A stretch of 64,000 nucleotides of DNA, taken from NCBI RefSeq assembly GCF_016907955.1, contig NZ_JAFBCX010000001.1, positions 992,001 to 1,056,000 on the forward strand. The letters run 5' to 3'. The stretch comes from Lentzea nigeriaca (lineage in GTDB: Bacteria; Actinomycetota; Actinomycetes; Mycobacteriales; Pseudonocardiaceae). The notes under the pieces are model-generated. The model made no database searches, was not told the origin of the DNA, and saw nothing but the letters and a program-made list of their open reading frames with translations. Of the stretch, positions 1 to 9,000 are shown in pieces (within the stretch, counting starts at the first letter, position 1; every line of letters begins with the position of its first letter). The position numbers and the translations under genes were made by a program.

Positions 1-1268
1 CCGGCATCGTCGGCTTCGACCGCACGGTGCTCCCGCAGCTGGAACGCGCGCTGCTGGCAGGCCACGACGTCGTCCTGCTCGGCGAACGCGGTCAGGGCAA
101 GACCCGGCTGCTGCGCACGCTGGTGTCCCTGCTCGACGAGTGGACCCCTGTCATCGAAGGCTCCGAGCTGGGCGAACACCCGCTCGAGCCGATCACGCCC
201 GAGTCGCGGCGCCGTGCCGCCGAGCTCGGCGACGACCTGCCCGTGGTGTGGCGGCACCGCGACGAACGCTATGCAGAGAAGCTCGCGACGCCCGACACGT
301 CCGTCGGTGACCTCGTCGGCGACGTCGACCCGGTGAAGGTGGCCGAGGGGCGCAGCTTGGGCGACCCGGAGACGATCCACTACGGCCTGCTCCCGCGCGC
401 CCACCGCGGCATCATCGCCATCAACGAGCTTCCCGACCTGGCCGAACGCATCCAGGTGGCGCTGCTGAACGTGATGGAGGAGCGCGACATCCAGGTCCGC
501 GGCTACACGCTGCGCCTGCCGCTGGACGTGCTGCTCGTCGCCACCGCGAACCCCGAGGACTACACGAACCGCGGCCGCATCATCACGCCGCTGAAGGACC
601 GCTTCGGCGCCGAGGTGCGCACGCACTACCCGTTGGACATCGACGCCGAGGTCGACCTGGTCCGCCAGGAAGCCGACCTCGTCGCCGAGGTGGGCGACCA
701 CCTGCTGGAGATCATCGCCCGGTTCGTGCGCCACCTGCGCGAGTCGTCGTCGATCGACCAGCGCTCCGGCGTGTCCGCGCGGTTCGCCGTCGCGGCGGCG
801 GAAACCGTTGCGGCGTCGGCACTTCGCCGGTCCGCGCTGATCGGTGAGACGCCCGCGATCGCCCGCCCGATCGACCTCGAGTCGGTGCCGGACGTGCTGC
901 GCGGCAAGCTCGAGTTCGAGGCGGGGGAGGAGGGCCGCGAGGACGAGGTCCTGGTCCACCTGCTGCGCCGCTCGATCGCCGACACGGCCCGCGCCCGGCT
1001 GGCAGGGCTCAACCTGAGGGCGCTGGCCGAGGTCGTCTCCGACGGCCACCCGGTGGCGACGGGCGACCGCGTGCACGCCGGCGACATCCTGGCCGCGCTG
1101 CCGGAACTCCCGATCCTGCACGAGGTGGCCGCCCGCCTGGGCGCCGGCCCGAAGGACCCGGTGGGCCGCATCGCCTCGGCCGTGGAACTGGCCCTGGAGT
1201 CGCTGTACCTGACCCGCCACCTGGCGAAGGACACCTCCTCCGACGAAGACCGATCGGTGTACGGATGA
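1..1268 (+). CDS. ChlI/MoxR-type AAA+ ATPase, 5' end cut by the window
   Basis: AAA+ ATPase of the magnesium-chelatase subunit I/MoxR class, which remodels a partner protein using ATP. The frame is open to base 3 and reads family-like residues (GIVGFDR) before the first GTG at 27, so the true start lies upstream of the window. Walker A GERGQGKT is at about residues 19-26 counted from base 27; the sensor-like segment NPEDYTNRGRIITPLKDRFG follows in mid-protein. ATGA overlap with the VWA gene downstream shows translational coupling, the usual ATPase plus VWA pairing. The substrate is unknown, and nothing nearby indicates bacteriochlorophyll or cobaltochelatase function. Confidence 0.85.
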   Translation, partial: GIVGFDRTVLPQLERALLAGHDVVLLGERGQGKTRLLRTLVSLLDEWTPVIEGSELGEHPLEPITPESRRRAAELGDDLPVVWRHRDERYAEKLATPDTSVGDLVGDVDPVKVAEGRSLGDPETIHYGLLPRAHRGIIAINELPDLAERIQVALLNVMEERDIQVRGYTLRLPLDVLLVATANPEDYTNRGRIITPLKDRFGAEVRTHYPLDIDAEVDLVRQEADLVAEVGDHLLEIIARFVRHLRESSSIDQRSGVSARFAVAAAETVAASALRRSALIGETPAIARPIDLESVPDVLRGKLEFEAGEEGREDEVLVHLLRRSIADTARARLAGLNLRALAEVVSDGHPVATGDRVHAGDILAALPELPILHEVAARLGAGPKDPVGRIASAVELALESLYLTRHLAKDTSSDEDRSVYG

Positions 1269-3193
1269 AATATCGCTACGGACGCTGGAGCGGCGGCGCC
1301 GACCCGCTGGCGCCGCCCGTGGACCTGCGCGCGGCCGTGGACGAGCTCGGCCGGGAGATCATGGAGGGCGCGTCGCCCTCGTCGGCTCTGCGTGAGCTGC
1401 TGCGGCGTGGTGTCGACGGAACGCGCGGCCTGGACGACCTGACGTCGCGGCTGTGGCAGCGCCGTGCGTCCATCCAGCGCCGGCACCGGTTGGACGGCAC
1501 GCTGTCCGAGGTGCGCCGGCTGCTGGACGAGGCGCTGGAGGCGGAGCGCCGCGCGTTGTTCCCGGACCCGTCCGACGACGCGCGTTTCCGCGAGGCCCAG
1601 CTGGACGCTCTGCCTCCCGGCACCGCCGCGGCCGTGCAGGAACTCTCGTCCTACGACTGGCGTTCCGCCGATGCGCGTGCGGCGTTCGAGCAGATCCGCG
1701 ACCTGCTCGGCCGTGAACTGCTGGACCAGCGCTTCCAGGGCATGAAGGAAGCTTTGTCCAATGTGGACTCCGAGGACGTTCGCCGGATCCAGCGGATGTT
1801 GCGCGACCTGAACTCGTTGCTGGAGGCGCATGCTTCCGGTTCGCCGGACACGCCGCGCCTGTTCGACGAGTTCATGCGCAAGCACGGCGAGTTCTTCCCG
1901 GAGAAGCCCCACAACGTCGACGAGCTCATCGACGCGCTGGCCGCCCGTTCCGCGGCCGCACAACGCATGATGAACTCGATGACCGACGCCCAGCGGGCTG
2001 AGCTGGCGGCGTTGTCCCAGCAGGCCTTCGGTGGCATCGGCGCTCAGCTGTCCACTTTGGACTCACTGCTGCAGCGGCTGCGCCCCGGCGAGGACTGGAC
2101 CTCGTCCGCCCGCTTCCGCGGCCAGGATCCGCTGGGCCTCGGCGAAGGCGCGCAGGCGATGGCGGACCTGGCCGAGCTGGACGCGTTGGCCGAACAGCTC
2201 TCGCAGTCGTATCCGGGCGCCCGCCTGGAGGACATCGACCTGGAGGCGCTCGAACGCCAGCTGGGCGCGTCCGCCTCGGTCGACGCCCGCCGCCTGGCCG
2301 AGCTGGAGAAAGCTCTCCGCCAGCAGAACATCCTGGAGCGCGCGCCGGACGGTTCCCTGCGGCTGACCCCGAAAGCGTTGCGACGCCTGGGCGAAACGGC
2401 CCTGCGCGGCGTGGTGGACCAGCTGCGCTCCTCACAGGGCTCCCGCGAGACGGTCTCCGCGGGCGCCGCGGGTGAGCTGATGGGCTCGACCCGCCCGTGG
2501 CAGTTCGGCGACACCGAACCGTGGGACGTGCCACGAACCCTGCGCAACGCGGTGCTGCGCTCCGGCTCCATGTCCCTGGACGTCGTGGACTTGGAGGTCT
2601 CGGAAACCGAACACCGCACGCGCGCGGCCGTCGCTCTGTGCGTGGACACCTCCTGGTCGATGGTGCAGGACGGCCGATGGGTGCCCATGAAACGCACGGC
2701 CCTGGCCCTGCATCACCTCGTGCGCACCCGTTTCCGCACCGACGCCCTCCAACTCGTGACCTTCGGCCGCTACGCGGAGTCCGTGGACATCGGCCAGCTG
2801 ACGGCCCTGGAAGGCGTGTGGGAGCAGGGCACGAACCTGCACCACGCGTTGCTGCTGGCCGGCCGCCACGTTCGCCGCCACCCCGACGCCCAGCCGGTGG
2901 TGCTGGTCGTGACCGACGGCGAACCCACCGCTCACCTGGAGCCCGACGGCGACGCGGAGTTCAACTACCCGCCGCTGCCCCGGACTTTGACCAAGACGCT
3001 GAACGAAGTCGACTCGCTGGCTCGGCTCGGGGCGACGATCTCGGTGTTCAAACTGGGCGACGACCCCCGGCTGGCCGCGTTCGTCGACATCGTGGCGCGG
3101 CGGGGCGGCGGACGCGTGGTGTCGCCGGACGAGGACGGCCTCGGTGCGGCCGTGGTCAGCGACTACCTGAGGTCGCGGCGCCGCCGCAGGTGA
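1265..3193 (+). CDS. VWA-domain protein, partner of the upstream ATPase
   Basis: Large protein of 642 residues with a helical N-terminal two thirds and a C-terminal von Willebrand A domain. The metal-site (MIDAS) motif DTSWS lies near residue 460, followed by TFGRYAE and VVTDGEPT, both typical of VWA folds. The ATG overlaps the TGA of the ATPase gene. AAA+ plus VWA pairs of this type (CoxD/CoxE-like, ChlI/ChlD-like) act as metal-chelatase-like or assembly chaperone complexes. The arginine-rich end (RSRRRRR) is unusual. No client protein is encoded nearby, so the role is open. Confidence 0.85.
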   Translation: MKYRYGRWSGGADPLAPPVDLRAAVDELGREIMEGASPSSALRELLRRGVDGTRGLDDLTSRLWQRRASIQRRHRLDGTLSEVRRLLDEALEAERRALFPDPSDDARFREAQLDALPPGTAAAVQELSSYDWRSADARAAFEQIRDLLGRELLDQRFQGMKEALSNVDSEDVRRIQRMLRDLNSLLEAHASGSPDTPRLFDEFMRKHGEFFPEKPHNVDELIDALAARSAAAQRMMNSMTDAQRAELAALSQQAFGGIGAQLSTLDSLLQRLRPGEDWTSSARFRGQDPLGLGEGAQAMADLAELDALAEQLSQSYPGARLEDIDLEALERQLGASASVDARRLAELEKALRQQNILERAPDGSLRLTPKALRRLGETALRGVVDQLRSSQGSRETVSAGAAGELMGSTRPWQFGDTEPWDVPRTLRNAVLRSGSMSLDVVDLEVSETEHRTRAAVALCVDTSWSMVQDGRWVPMKRTALALHHLVRTRFRTDALQLVTFGRYAESVDIGQLTALEGVWEQGTNLHHALLLAGRHVRRHPDAQPVVLVVTDGEPTAHLEPDGDAEFNYPPLPRTLTKTLNEVDSLARLGATISVFKLGDDPRLAAFVDIVARRGGGRVVSPDEDGLGAAVVSDYLRSRRRRR

Positions 3194-3322
3194 GCTCGCC
3201 CGCGCTCACTCGGACGGGTGAAACTTGTCCTGATCTACGCCTGGCGCCGTCTGATAGATGTCACGAATTCATGGTCATCTTTCTCCCGCAGAAAGGCGGA
3301 ACGCGGGGGCGGGGAGCGGAAC

Positions 3323-3688
3323 GTGAAGGTGTCCGTCCGACGGTTCGTGCTCGCCGCGGCGCTGAGCGGCGTGCCGTCGACCGTGCACGCCCTGGTGACC
3401 GGTGACGACCCGGTGCGCGCCACCAGGGCCGCCGGCTCGCTGGTGGGCGGCGGGGCCGGCGCGGGTGTGGTGGTGCATCTCGCGGTGTCGGCGTGGTGGA
3501 TGTTCGTGCTGCGGCGGCTCCGGGTGCGGGGTGTGGTCGCTGGGGCGGTGGCGGGATTGCTGATCGCGGCGCTCGACCTTGAGGTGATCGGGCGGCGGAA
3601 CGAGCAGATCCGGGCGCTGCCGAGGGTGCCGCAGTGGCTCGACCACGTGGCGTTCGGGATGCTCGTGGCCGGTCGCGGGCGGAGGTGA
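3323..3688 (+). CDS. small membrane protein, function unknown
   Basis: About 121 residues with two clear hydrophobic stretches (about residues 38-55 and 66-80) and a basic end, GRGRR. I chose the GTG at 3323 over the ATG-like start at 3218 because a purine-rich GGGGAGCGGAAC lies just before it and the upstream extension looks non-coding. I do not recognise a family. It is separated by 129 bases from the VWA gene and may share its transcript. Confidence 0.5.
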   Translation: MKVSVRRFVLAAALSGVPSTVHALVTGDDPVRATRAAGSLVGGGAGAGVVVHLAVSAWWMFVLRRLRVRGVVAGAVAGLLIAALDLEVIGRRNEQIRALPRVPQWLDHVAFGMLVAGRGRR

Positions 3689-3702
3689 GTGGGCGGCCTC
3701 GT

Positions 3703-3774
3703 TCTGGCCGGATCTCGTTCTGGCCGGGCCTTGGTCTGGCCGGGCCGTGGTCTGGCCGGGCGTTGGTCTGGGCG
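3703..3774. repeat. 16-bp tandem repeat, about 4.5 units
   Basis: Unit TCTGGCCGGGCCNTGG. Copies start at 3703, 3719, 3735 and 3751, with a half unit at 3767; the first copy is the most diverged. It fills the gap between two convergent genes and is not coding. Confidence 0.8.
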
Positions 3775-3802
3775 CCGCCGACGGTCGTGTGGCTCAGGGC
3801 GG

Positions 3803-4339
3803 TCACACCTCGTAGAGCGCGGCCAGTCGCGGCAGCCGGGCGGCCAGCTCCTCCCCGTCGTCGAAGTCGAAGTCCCAGTCCGGGTCCAACTCGGGATACC
3901 GGATGGTGAACGCGTCCTCCGGCAGCTTCATGCCGGTGGCCAAGAGATGAGCGTCCCAGGCAACGGAAAGCGCGGCCTCGCACTCGAACTCCACCCCGGA
4001 CTCCGCCGCGGCCTGGACGACCTCCAGCGACGCCAACGAATCGGGGTCGGCCACAGCGGCCTGGTAGACCTCGGCTCCCTGGGTCAGCAGCCAGCCGCGG
4101 AAGTAGTCGAAGCCGTCGTCCGAGCAGCCACCGTTCATCACGTAGGCGGCGGCCCACAGCGGGTGGCGGTACGAGTCGGCCATCAGATCCCACAACACCT
4201 GCTGGGCGGCGACGATCGAGGCGGGTGGCAAGGCCGCCAGCAGGGTGGTGGCCCGCTCCACCACGGCGCAGCAGTCCGCGGGGTCGGGCACGCCGGCTCT
4301 GGCGTCGGCGATCAGGGTCCAGAAGGTGTTCGAGTCCAC
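3803..4339 (-). CDS. DUF4240 domain protein
   Basis: A 178-residue soluble acidic protein. The start NTFWTLI, the middle NGGCSDDGFDYFRGWL and the residues EVYQAAVADPDSL are hallmarks of the DUF4240 family, whose function is unknown. The GTG at 4339 gives the usual family N-terminus. There is no Shine-Dalgarno; instead a DNA-damage-type promoter ends 7 nt before the GTG, so the mRNA is probably leaderless. The open frame continues far upstream without stops, but that extension is the shadow of the genes on the other strand. Confidence 0.85.
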   Translation of the reverse strand: MDSNTFWTLIADARAGVPDPADCCAVVERATTLLAALPPASIVAAQQVLWDLMADSYRHPLWAAAYVMNGGCSDDGFDYFRGWLLTQGAEVYQAAVADPDSLASLEVVQAAAESGVEFECEAALSVAWDAHLLATGMKLPEDAFTIRYPELDPDWDFDFDDGEELAARLPRLAALYEV

Positions 4340-4346
4340 GTCCGGC

Positions 4347-4369
4347 AGTTTGGCAGAGGGGTCTGACAA
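4347..4369 (-). promoter_or_regulatory. possible RecA-NDp/PafBC-type promoter of the DUF4240 gene
   Basis: Read on the minus strand: TTGTCAGAC, 8 bases, CAAACT, then 7 bases to the GTG. The consensus as I know it is TTGTCRGTG-N8-TANNNT. The -35-like part keeps TTGTCAG but ends AC, and the -10 has C instead of T at its first base, so this is a near match only. Confidence 0.45.
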
Positions 4370-4414
4370 TTTCCGGGCCTGACGAACAGCGTCGGCACGA
4401 TCTAGGTTGGAAAC

Positions 4415-5227
4415 ATGATCAGGACTTTGTGGCGTTCGCTCGAAGCCGTGCACGGGATGATCTACTTCGCCCCCGAGGCGCAGAGCCGGTACACCGCGGC
4501 CGGGCTGGACCGGCCAGGCGGGTACTTCGCCTCGCGTTCGGCCGCGCTCGGGCACGCCAGTGCCGAGATCGTGGTCTCGACGTTCTACAACTTCAACCCC
4601 GCGCTGGTCAGGTCGCGGATTCCGGCCGTGTGGGAGAAGGTCACGCCGGAGCAGATGCTGCGGCTGCGGCGCGAGGCGGCGGACGAGGCACTGAAGAAGG
4701 TGCTGCCGGACGACCTCAAGGAGATCACCGAGCTCGCCAGGAAGGCCGCAGAGCGGGCGACGGAGATGCTGCACGGGCGGACGTTGTTCGCCGCGCACGC
4801 GAGCCTCGAGTGGCCCGACGAGACGCGTCTGCAGTTGTGGCACGCGCAGACGTTGTTGCGTGAGTTCCGGGGTGACGGGCACCTGGCGGCGTTGCTGCGG
4901 CACAACATCACCGGCATCGAGGCGCTCGTGTTGCACGTGGCGGAGGGCGAGTACCCGGCGGAGACGTTGCGCAAGACGCGCGGGTGGTCCGAGGAGGAGT
5001 GGGCCGAGACGGTCGAGGACCTGCAGCGCCGCGGCCTCGTCAACGACGAGCACCTCCTGACGGAGGCAGGGCGCGAGCTGCGGCAGGGCATCGAGGACGA
5101 GACCGACCGCATGAACGCGCCCGCCTACGACGTGTTGTCGGAGCAGGAGAAGCAGCGTTACGTCGAGCTGGCCCTGCCGTTGAGCAAGGCCGTCGTCGAG
5201 TCCGGGCTGGTGCCCTTCCGGCGCTGA
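4415..5227 (+). CDS. SCO6745-type helical protein
   Basis: A 270-residue protein starting MIRTLWRSLEAVHGMIYF, with the segment TFYNFNP and a winged-helix-like C-terminal half (residues about 170-250). This is the pattern of the actinobacterial SCO6745 family, sometimes labelled SalK-like; function unknown. TAGGTT at 4403-4408 lies 6 nt before the ATG with no Shine-Dalgarno, which suggests a leaderless mRNA. The last 70 bases overlap the 3' end of the convergent monooxygenase gene. Confidence 0.7.
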   Translation: MIRTLWRSLEAVHGMIYFAPEAQSRYTAAGLDRPGGYFASRSAALGHASAEIVVSTFYNFNPALVRSRIPAVWEKVTPEQMLRLRREAADEALKKVLPDDLKEITELARKAAERATEMLHGRTLFAAHASLEWPDETRLQLWHAQTLLREFRGDGHLAALLRHNITGIEALVLHVAEGEYPAETLRKTRGWSEEEWAETVEDLQRRGLVNDEHLLTEAGRELRQGIEDETDRMNAPAYDVLSEQEKQRYVELALPLSKAVVESGLVPFRR

Positions 5228-6576
5228 GCGATGTCGTAGTCGGCCGGGTCGAAGGTGCGGATGCGGCGCATCATCCGGACCGTCGACCACGGCCACATCG
5301 TCGAGTTGCGGCCGTTCGCGTCGAGGTAGTACGAGGTGCAGCCGCCGGCGTTGTAGACGGTGTGCTGCAACGCCTTCTGCACCGACGAGTTGAACTCCGC
5401 CTGCACCGAGGGCCGCACGTCCGCGACGGGCCAGTCCCGCGAACGCAACGTGGTCAGCGCCGAGGCGATGTAGCGCAGCTGGGTCTCGATGATCGTGAAC
5501 GCCGACGAGTGCCCGGTGCCGAGATTGGGGCCCAGCAGCAGGAACAGGTTCGGGAACCCGTGCACGGACGTCCCCAGGTACGCCTGCGGGCTCCCGCGCC
5601 ACGCCGACGCCAGCGAGACCCCGTCGACGCGCACACGAGACGCGATAGGTGGATCGCTGAAGTGGAAACCGGTCCCGAAGATGATCGTGTCGACCTTGCG
5701 CTCCACCCCGTCGGCGCCGATGATCCCGTCCGCCGTGAAGCCCTGAACCGCGTGCGGCACAACGGACACGTTCGGCTGCGCCAGCGCGGGGTAGTAGGTG
5801 TTCGACATCAGCAGCCGCTTGCACCCCAGCACGAAGTCGGGTGTCAGCGCCGCACGCAGCGCGGGATCCCGCACCGCCCGCCGCAGATGCAACAACCCGA
5901 GCCGCTGCACGACCTTCATCACCGCGGGATGCCGGAACCCGAAGCTGAACAGCTCCAGGAACCCGAACACCACCGAGCGCGGCAGCTTCACCGACGGCTT
6001 CGGCAGCACCCAGGGAGCCGTGCGCTGGAACAGGTACAGCTGATCGACCGACGGCTGGATCTCCGGCACGAACTGTACGGCGGACGCACCCGTGCCGACC
6101 ACGGCCACGCGCCGTCCCGAGAAGTCCCGCCACCGCGCGGAGTGGAACACCTCGCCCTGGAACACCGACGCGTCCAGGGGGATCTTCGGTTCGTGCCACG
6201 GACCGGTCGCCGACACCAGGGCCCGTGCGGAGATCACCCCTGAGGTCGTCGTGACCCGCCACCGCGACCCGTCCCAGGCCGCGTCCAGCATCTCGGTGTC
6301 GCACTGCGGCACGACGCCGTGCGAAGCCGCCGTCTCCCGCAGGTACTCCAGGATCTCCCGCTGACCCGAGAACGCCGCGCTCCACCGCCGCGGCGCGAAC
6401 GAGTACGAGTACAGCGCCGACGGGATGTCGCACGCACAGCCCGGATAGACGTTGTCCCGCCACGTCCCGCCCAGAGCCGGCGCCTTCTCGATCACGTGCG
6501 CGTCGAATCCGAGTTCGCGCAGCCTGATGGCCGCACCGATGCCCGCTGGTCCCGCTCCGATGACGAGTACGTCCAC
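5158..6576 (-). CDS. FAD-dependent monooxygenase, Baeyer-Villiger type
   Basis: A 472-residue flavoprotein using FAD, NADPH and O2 to oxygenate ketones or similar compounds. The N-terminal Rossmann motif GAGPAG is at residues 7-12, and a second dinucleotide motif VVGTGASAVQ follows at about 157. Between them the type I Baeyer-Villiger fingerprint FxGxxxHxxxW is complete (F139, G141, H145, W149). The start is GTG. It is divergent from a TetR gene across 51 bases holding nested palindromes, so substrate-responsive control by that TetR is likely. The C-terminus overlaps the convergent gene by 70 bases. Confidence 0.88.
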   Translation of the reverse strand: MDVLVIGAGPAGIGAAIRLRELGFDAHVIEKAPALGGTWRDNVYPGCACDIPSALYSYSFAPRRWSAAFSGQREILEYLRETAASHGVVPQCDTEMLDAAWDGSRWRVTTTSGVISARALVSATGPWHEPKIPLDASVFQGEVFHSARWRDFSGRRVAVVGTGASAVQFVPEIQPSVDQLYLFQRTAPWVLPKPSVKLPRSVVFGFLELFSFGFRHPAVMKVVQRLGLLHLRRAVRDPALRAALTPDFVLGCKRLLMSNTYYPALAQPNVSVVPHAVQGFTADGIIGADGVERKVDTIIFGTGFHFSDPPIASRVRVDGVSLASAWRGSPQAYLGTSVHGFPNLFLLLGPNLGTGHSSAFTIIETQLRYIASALTTLRSRDWPVADVRPSVQAEFNSSVQKALQHTVYNAGGCTSYYLDANGRNSTMWPWSTVRMMRRIRTFDPADYDIAQRRKGTSPDSTTALLNGRASST

Positions 6577-6578
6577 AG

Positions 6579-6624
6579 ATACCGACGGTATTTCGATACC
6601 ATGAGCATGTCAACGTATGCTCAT
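6579..6624. promoter_or_regulatory. nested palindromes between monooxygenase and TetR genes
   Basis: ATACC-3-GGTAT-4-ATACC runs from 6579 to 6600, giving overlapping inverted 5-bp half-sites. Next to it ATGAGCAT-8-ATGCTCAT (6601-6624) is a perfect 8-bp inverted repeat ending 3 bases before the TetR ATG. Either could be the TetR operator. Confidence 0.6.
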
Positions 6625-6627
6625 CCC

Positions 6628-7230
6628 ATGGCCAGGTTGACGCGCGCCGAAAGCCAGGCGCGCACGAGGACACTGCTGACCGAGACCGCGCAGAAGCTGT
6701 TCCTGCGCGACGGCTACCACGCCACGTCGCTCGAGAAGGTCGCCGACGCGGCCGGCTTCTCCAAGGGCGCGGTCTACTCGAACTTCGGCAGCAAGGACGA
6801 GCTCTGCCTGGTGGTCCTCGACGCCCTGTACGCCGAGCGCATCACGAAGATCGTGGAGGTCTTCACCAGCGGCACCACCATCGACGAACGGCTCCAGGCC
6901 TTCGAGGTCTACGCCGAGACGATGATCGGCGACGCGCCGCGCACCCAGTTCGAGGTCGAGTTCGCCCTGCGGGCGCGCAAGGACCCGAACCTGCGCGCGG
7001 AGCTCGCCCGCAGGGACGCGGCGGTCGCCGGAGCGCTCAAGGGGCTCATCGACCAGCAGACCGAGGAGCTCGGCCTGACGCCCGTGCTGCCCACCGAGGA
7101 CGTCGCCAGAGCGCTGCTGAGCCTCGGCATCGGCCTCGGCGTGCAGCGGTTCGTCGAGGGCGCGCCGCCGATCCGCGTCCTCACCGACACCATGCGGGTG
7201 CTACTCGGTGTCGGTCTCCCGCTCCGTTGA
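6628..7230 (+). CDS. TetR family transcriptional regulator
   Basis: A 200-residue regulator. The N-terminal helix-turn-helix reads [31 protein letters not shown], a textbook TetR signature; the C-terminal ligand domain is helical. Start chosen at 6628 ([10 protein letters not shown]); an ATG at 6601 would place the palindrome inside the gene. It is divergent from the flavin monooxygenase, its most likely target. The last 30 bases overlap the 3' end of ctaD on the other strand. Confidence 0.9.
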   Translation: MARLTRAESQARTRTLLTETAQKLFLRDGYHATSLEKVADAAGFSKGAVYSNFGSKDELCLVVLDALYAERITKIVEVFTSGTTIDERLQAFEVYAETMIGDAPRTQFEVEFALRARKDPNLRAELARRDAAVAGALKGLIDQQTEELGLTPVLPTEDVARALLSLGIGLGVQRFVEGAPPIRVLTDTMRVLLGVGLPLR

Positions 7231-8964
7231 GGCCAGCGCCTTCTCCGTCGCCTCGTCCTTGCCGACCCGGTGCCTTCCCGGATGCAGCAACGAGAAGTGC
7301 GCCTCCTCGCGCATCCGCTCGACCATGTGCGGGTAGTGCAGCTCGAACGCCGGGCGCTCGGACCGGATCCGCGGCAGTTCCTTGAAGTTGTGCCGCGGCG
7401 GGGGAGAGGTCGTGGCCCACTCCAGCGAGTTGCCGTAGCCCCACGGGTCGTCCTGCGGGGCCGGGTCGCCATACCGGTAGGAGCGGAAGACGTTGAACAC
7501 GAACGGAAGCACGGAGGCGCCGAGCAGGAACGAGCTGATCGTGGAGATCATGTTCAGCGTCGTGAAGCCGTCGGAGGCGAGGTAGTCGGCGTACCGGCGC
7601 GGCATGCCCTCGTTGCCCAGCCAGTGCTGGACGAGGAACGTGCCGTGGAAGCCGAGGAACGTCGTCCAGAAGTGCAGCTTGCCCAGCGGCTCGTTGAGCA
7701 TCCGCCCGGTCATCTTCGGGAACCAGAAGTAGATGCCCGCGTAGGTGGCGAACACGATCGTGCCGAACAGCACGTAGTGGAAGTGCGCCACCACGAAGTA
7801 CGTGTCGGACACGTGGAAGTCGACGGCGGGCGCGGCCAGCAGGATGCCCGTCAGGCCACCGAAGAGGAACGTCACGAGGAACCCGACGCTGAACAGCATC
7901 GGCGTCTCGAACGACAGCTGTCCCTTCCACATCGTGCCGATCCAGTTGAAGAACTTGATGCCGGTCGGCACCGCGATGAGGAACGTCATCAGCGAGAAGA
8001 ACGGCAGCAGCACGGCACCGGTGGCGTACATGTGGTGCGCCCACACGGCCACGGACAGCATCGCGATCGCCAGTGTCGCGAACACCAGGCCCTTGTAGCC
8101 GAACAGCGGTTTCCGGCTGAACACCGGGAAGATCTCGGTCACAATCCCGAAGAACGGCAACGCGACGATGTAGACCTCGGGGTGGCCGAAGAACCAGAAC
8201 AGGTGCTGCCAGAGGATCACGCCACCGTTGGCCGGGTCGAACACGTGCGCCCCGAGGTGCCGGTCCGCGGCGAGCCCCATCAGCGCGGCGGTCAGGATCG
8301 GGAACGCCAGCAGGATCAGGATGGACGTCACCAGGATGTTCCAGGTGAAGACCGGCATCCGGAACATCGTCATGCCGGGCGCCCGCAACGTGATCACGGT
8401 CGTGGTCATGTTGACCGCGCCGAGGATCGTGCCGAGGCCGGACACGGCCAGACCCATGATCCACATGTCCGCGCCGACGCCCGGCGCGTGCACGGCGGAG
8501 GACAGCGGTGTGTAGGCGAACCAGCCGAAGTCCGCGGCACCGCCCGGCGTCACGAAGCCGAGGACCACGATGATGCCGCCGAACAGGTACAGCCAGTACG
8601 AGAAGGCGTTCAGGCGCGGGAACGCGACGTCCGGCGAGCCGATCTGCAGCGGGAGGATGAAGTTCGCGAACCCGAACAGAATCGGCGTCGCGTAGAGCAG
8701 CAGCATCACGGTGCCGTGCATGGTGAACAGCTGGTTGAACTGCTCGTTCGACAGGTACTGCAGGCCCGGCCGCGCCAGCTCGCCGCGCATCAGCAGCGCC
8801 ATCACGCCGCCGATCATGAAGAACGCGAACGACGTGGTCAGGTACATGATCCCGATCTGCTTGGGATCTGTGGTCTTGAACAGCGAGAGGAAGTACGAGC
8901 CCTTCGGGCGCACGCGAGCGGCCCCGGGATGGGGTACTACGGGTGTTGGCTTGATAGTCGTCAT
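7201..8964 (-). CDS. ctaD: cytochrome c oxidase subunit I
   Basis: Catalytic subunit of the aa3-type terminal oxidase, a 12-helix membrane protein of 587 residues. It has the copper/tyrosine motif HPEVY in the segment [16 protein letters not shown] (roughly residues 240-255) and the heme-ligand segment [13 protein letters not shown]. The start follows a strong GGAGGAGG. The other oxidase subunits are not in this window, as is usual in actinobacteria. It lies 36 bases downstream of the lipase gene on the same strand and could be read through from it, but is expected to have its own promoter. Confidence 0.97.
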   Translation of the reverse strand: MTTIKPTPVVPHPGAARVRPKGSYFLSLFKTTDPKQIGIMYLTTSFAFFMIGGVMALLMRGELARPGLQYLSNEQFNQLFTMHGTVMLLLYATPILFGFANFILPLQIGSPDVAFPRLNAFSYWLYLFGGIIVVLGFVTPGGAADFGWFAYTPLSSAVHAPGVGADMWIMGLAVSGLGTILGAVNMTTTVITLRAPGMTMFRMPVFTWNILVTSILILLAFPILTAALMGLAADRHLGAHVFDPANGGVILWQHLFWFFGHPEVYIVALPFFGIVTEIFPVFSRKPLFGYKGLVFATLAIAMLSVAVWAHHMYATGAVLLPFFSLMTFLIAVPTGIKFFNWIGTMWKGQLSFETPMLFSVGFLVTFLFGGLTGILLAAPAVDFHVSDTYFVVAHFHYVLFGTIVFATYAGIYFWFPKMTGRMLNEPLGKLHFWTTFLGFHGTFLVQHWLGNEGMPRRYADYLASDGFTTLNMISTISSFLLGASVLPFVFNVFRSYRYGDPAPQDDPWGYGNSLEWATTSPPPRHNFKELPRIRSERPAFELHYPHMVERMREEAHFSLLHPGRHRVGKDEATEKALASTERETDTE

Positions 8965-9000
8965 CGCGCCTCCTCCGTGACCGGAACATCGTCCTCCCGG

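Noticed and set aside
3703..3774. CRISPR-like array
   Set aside because: Units are contiguous without spacers, so it is a simple tandem repeat.
4340..6673. Continuous minus-strand frame that would fuse a 700-residue N-terminus to DUF4240
   Set aside because: It runs antisense or out of frame through the SCO6745 and monooxygenase genes; DUF4240 proteins normally start at the chosen GTG.
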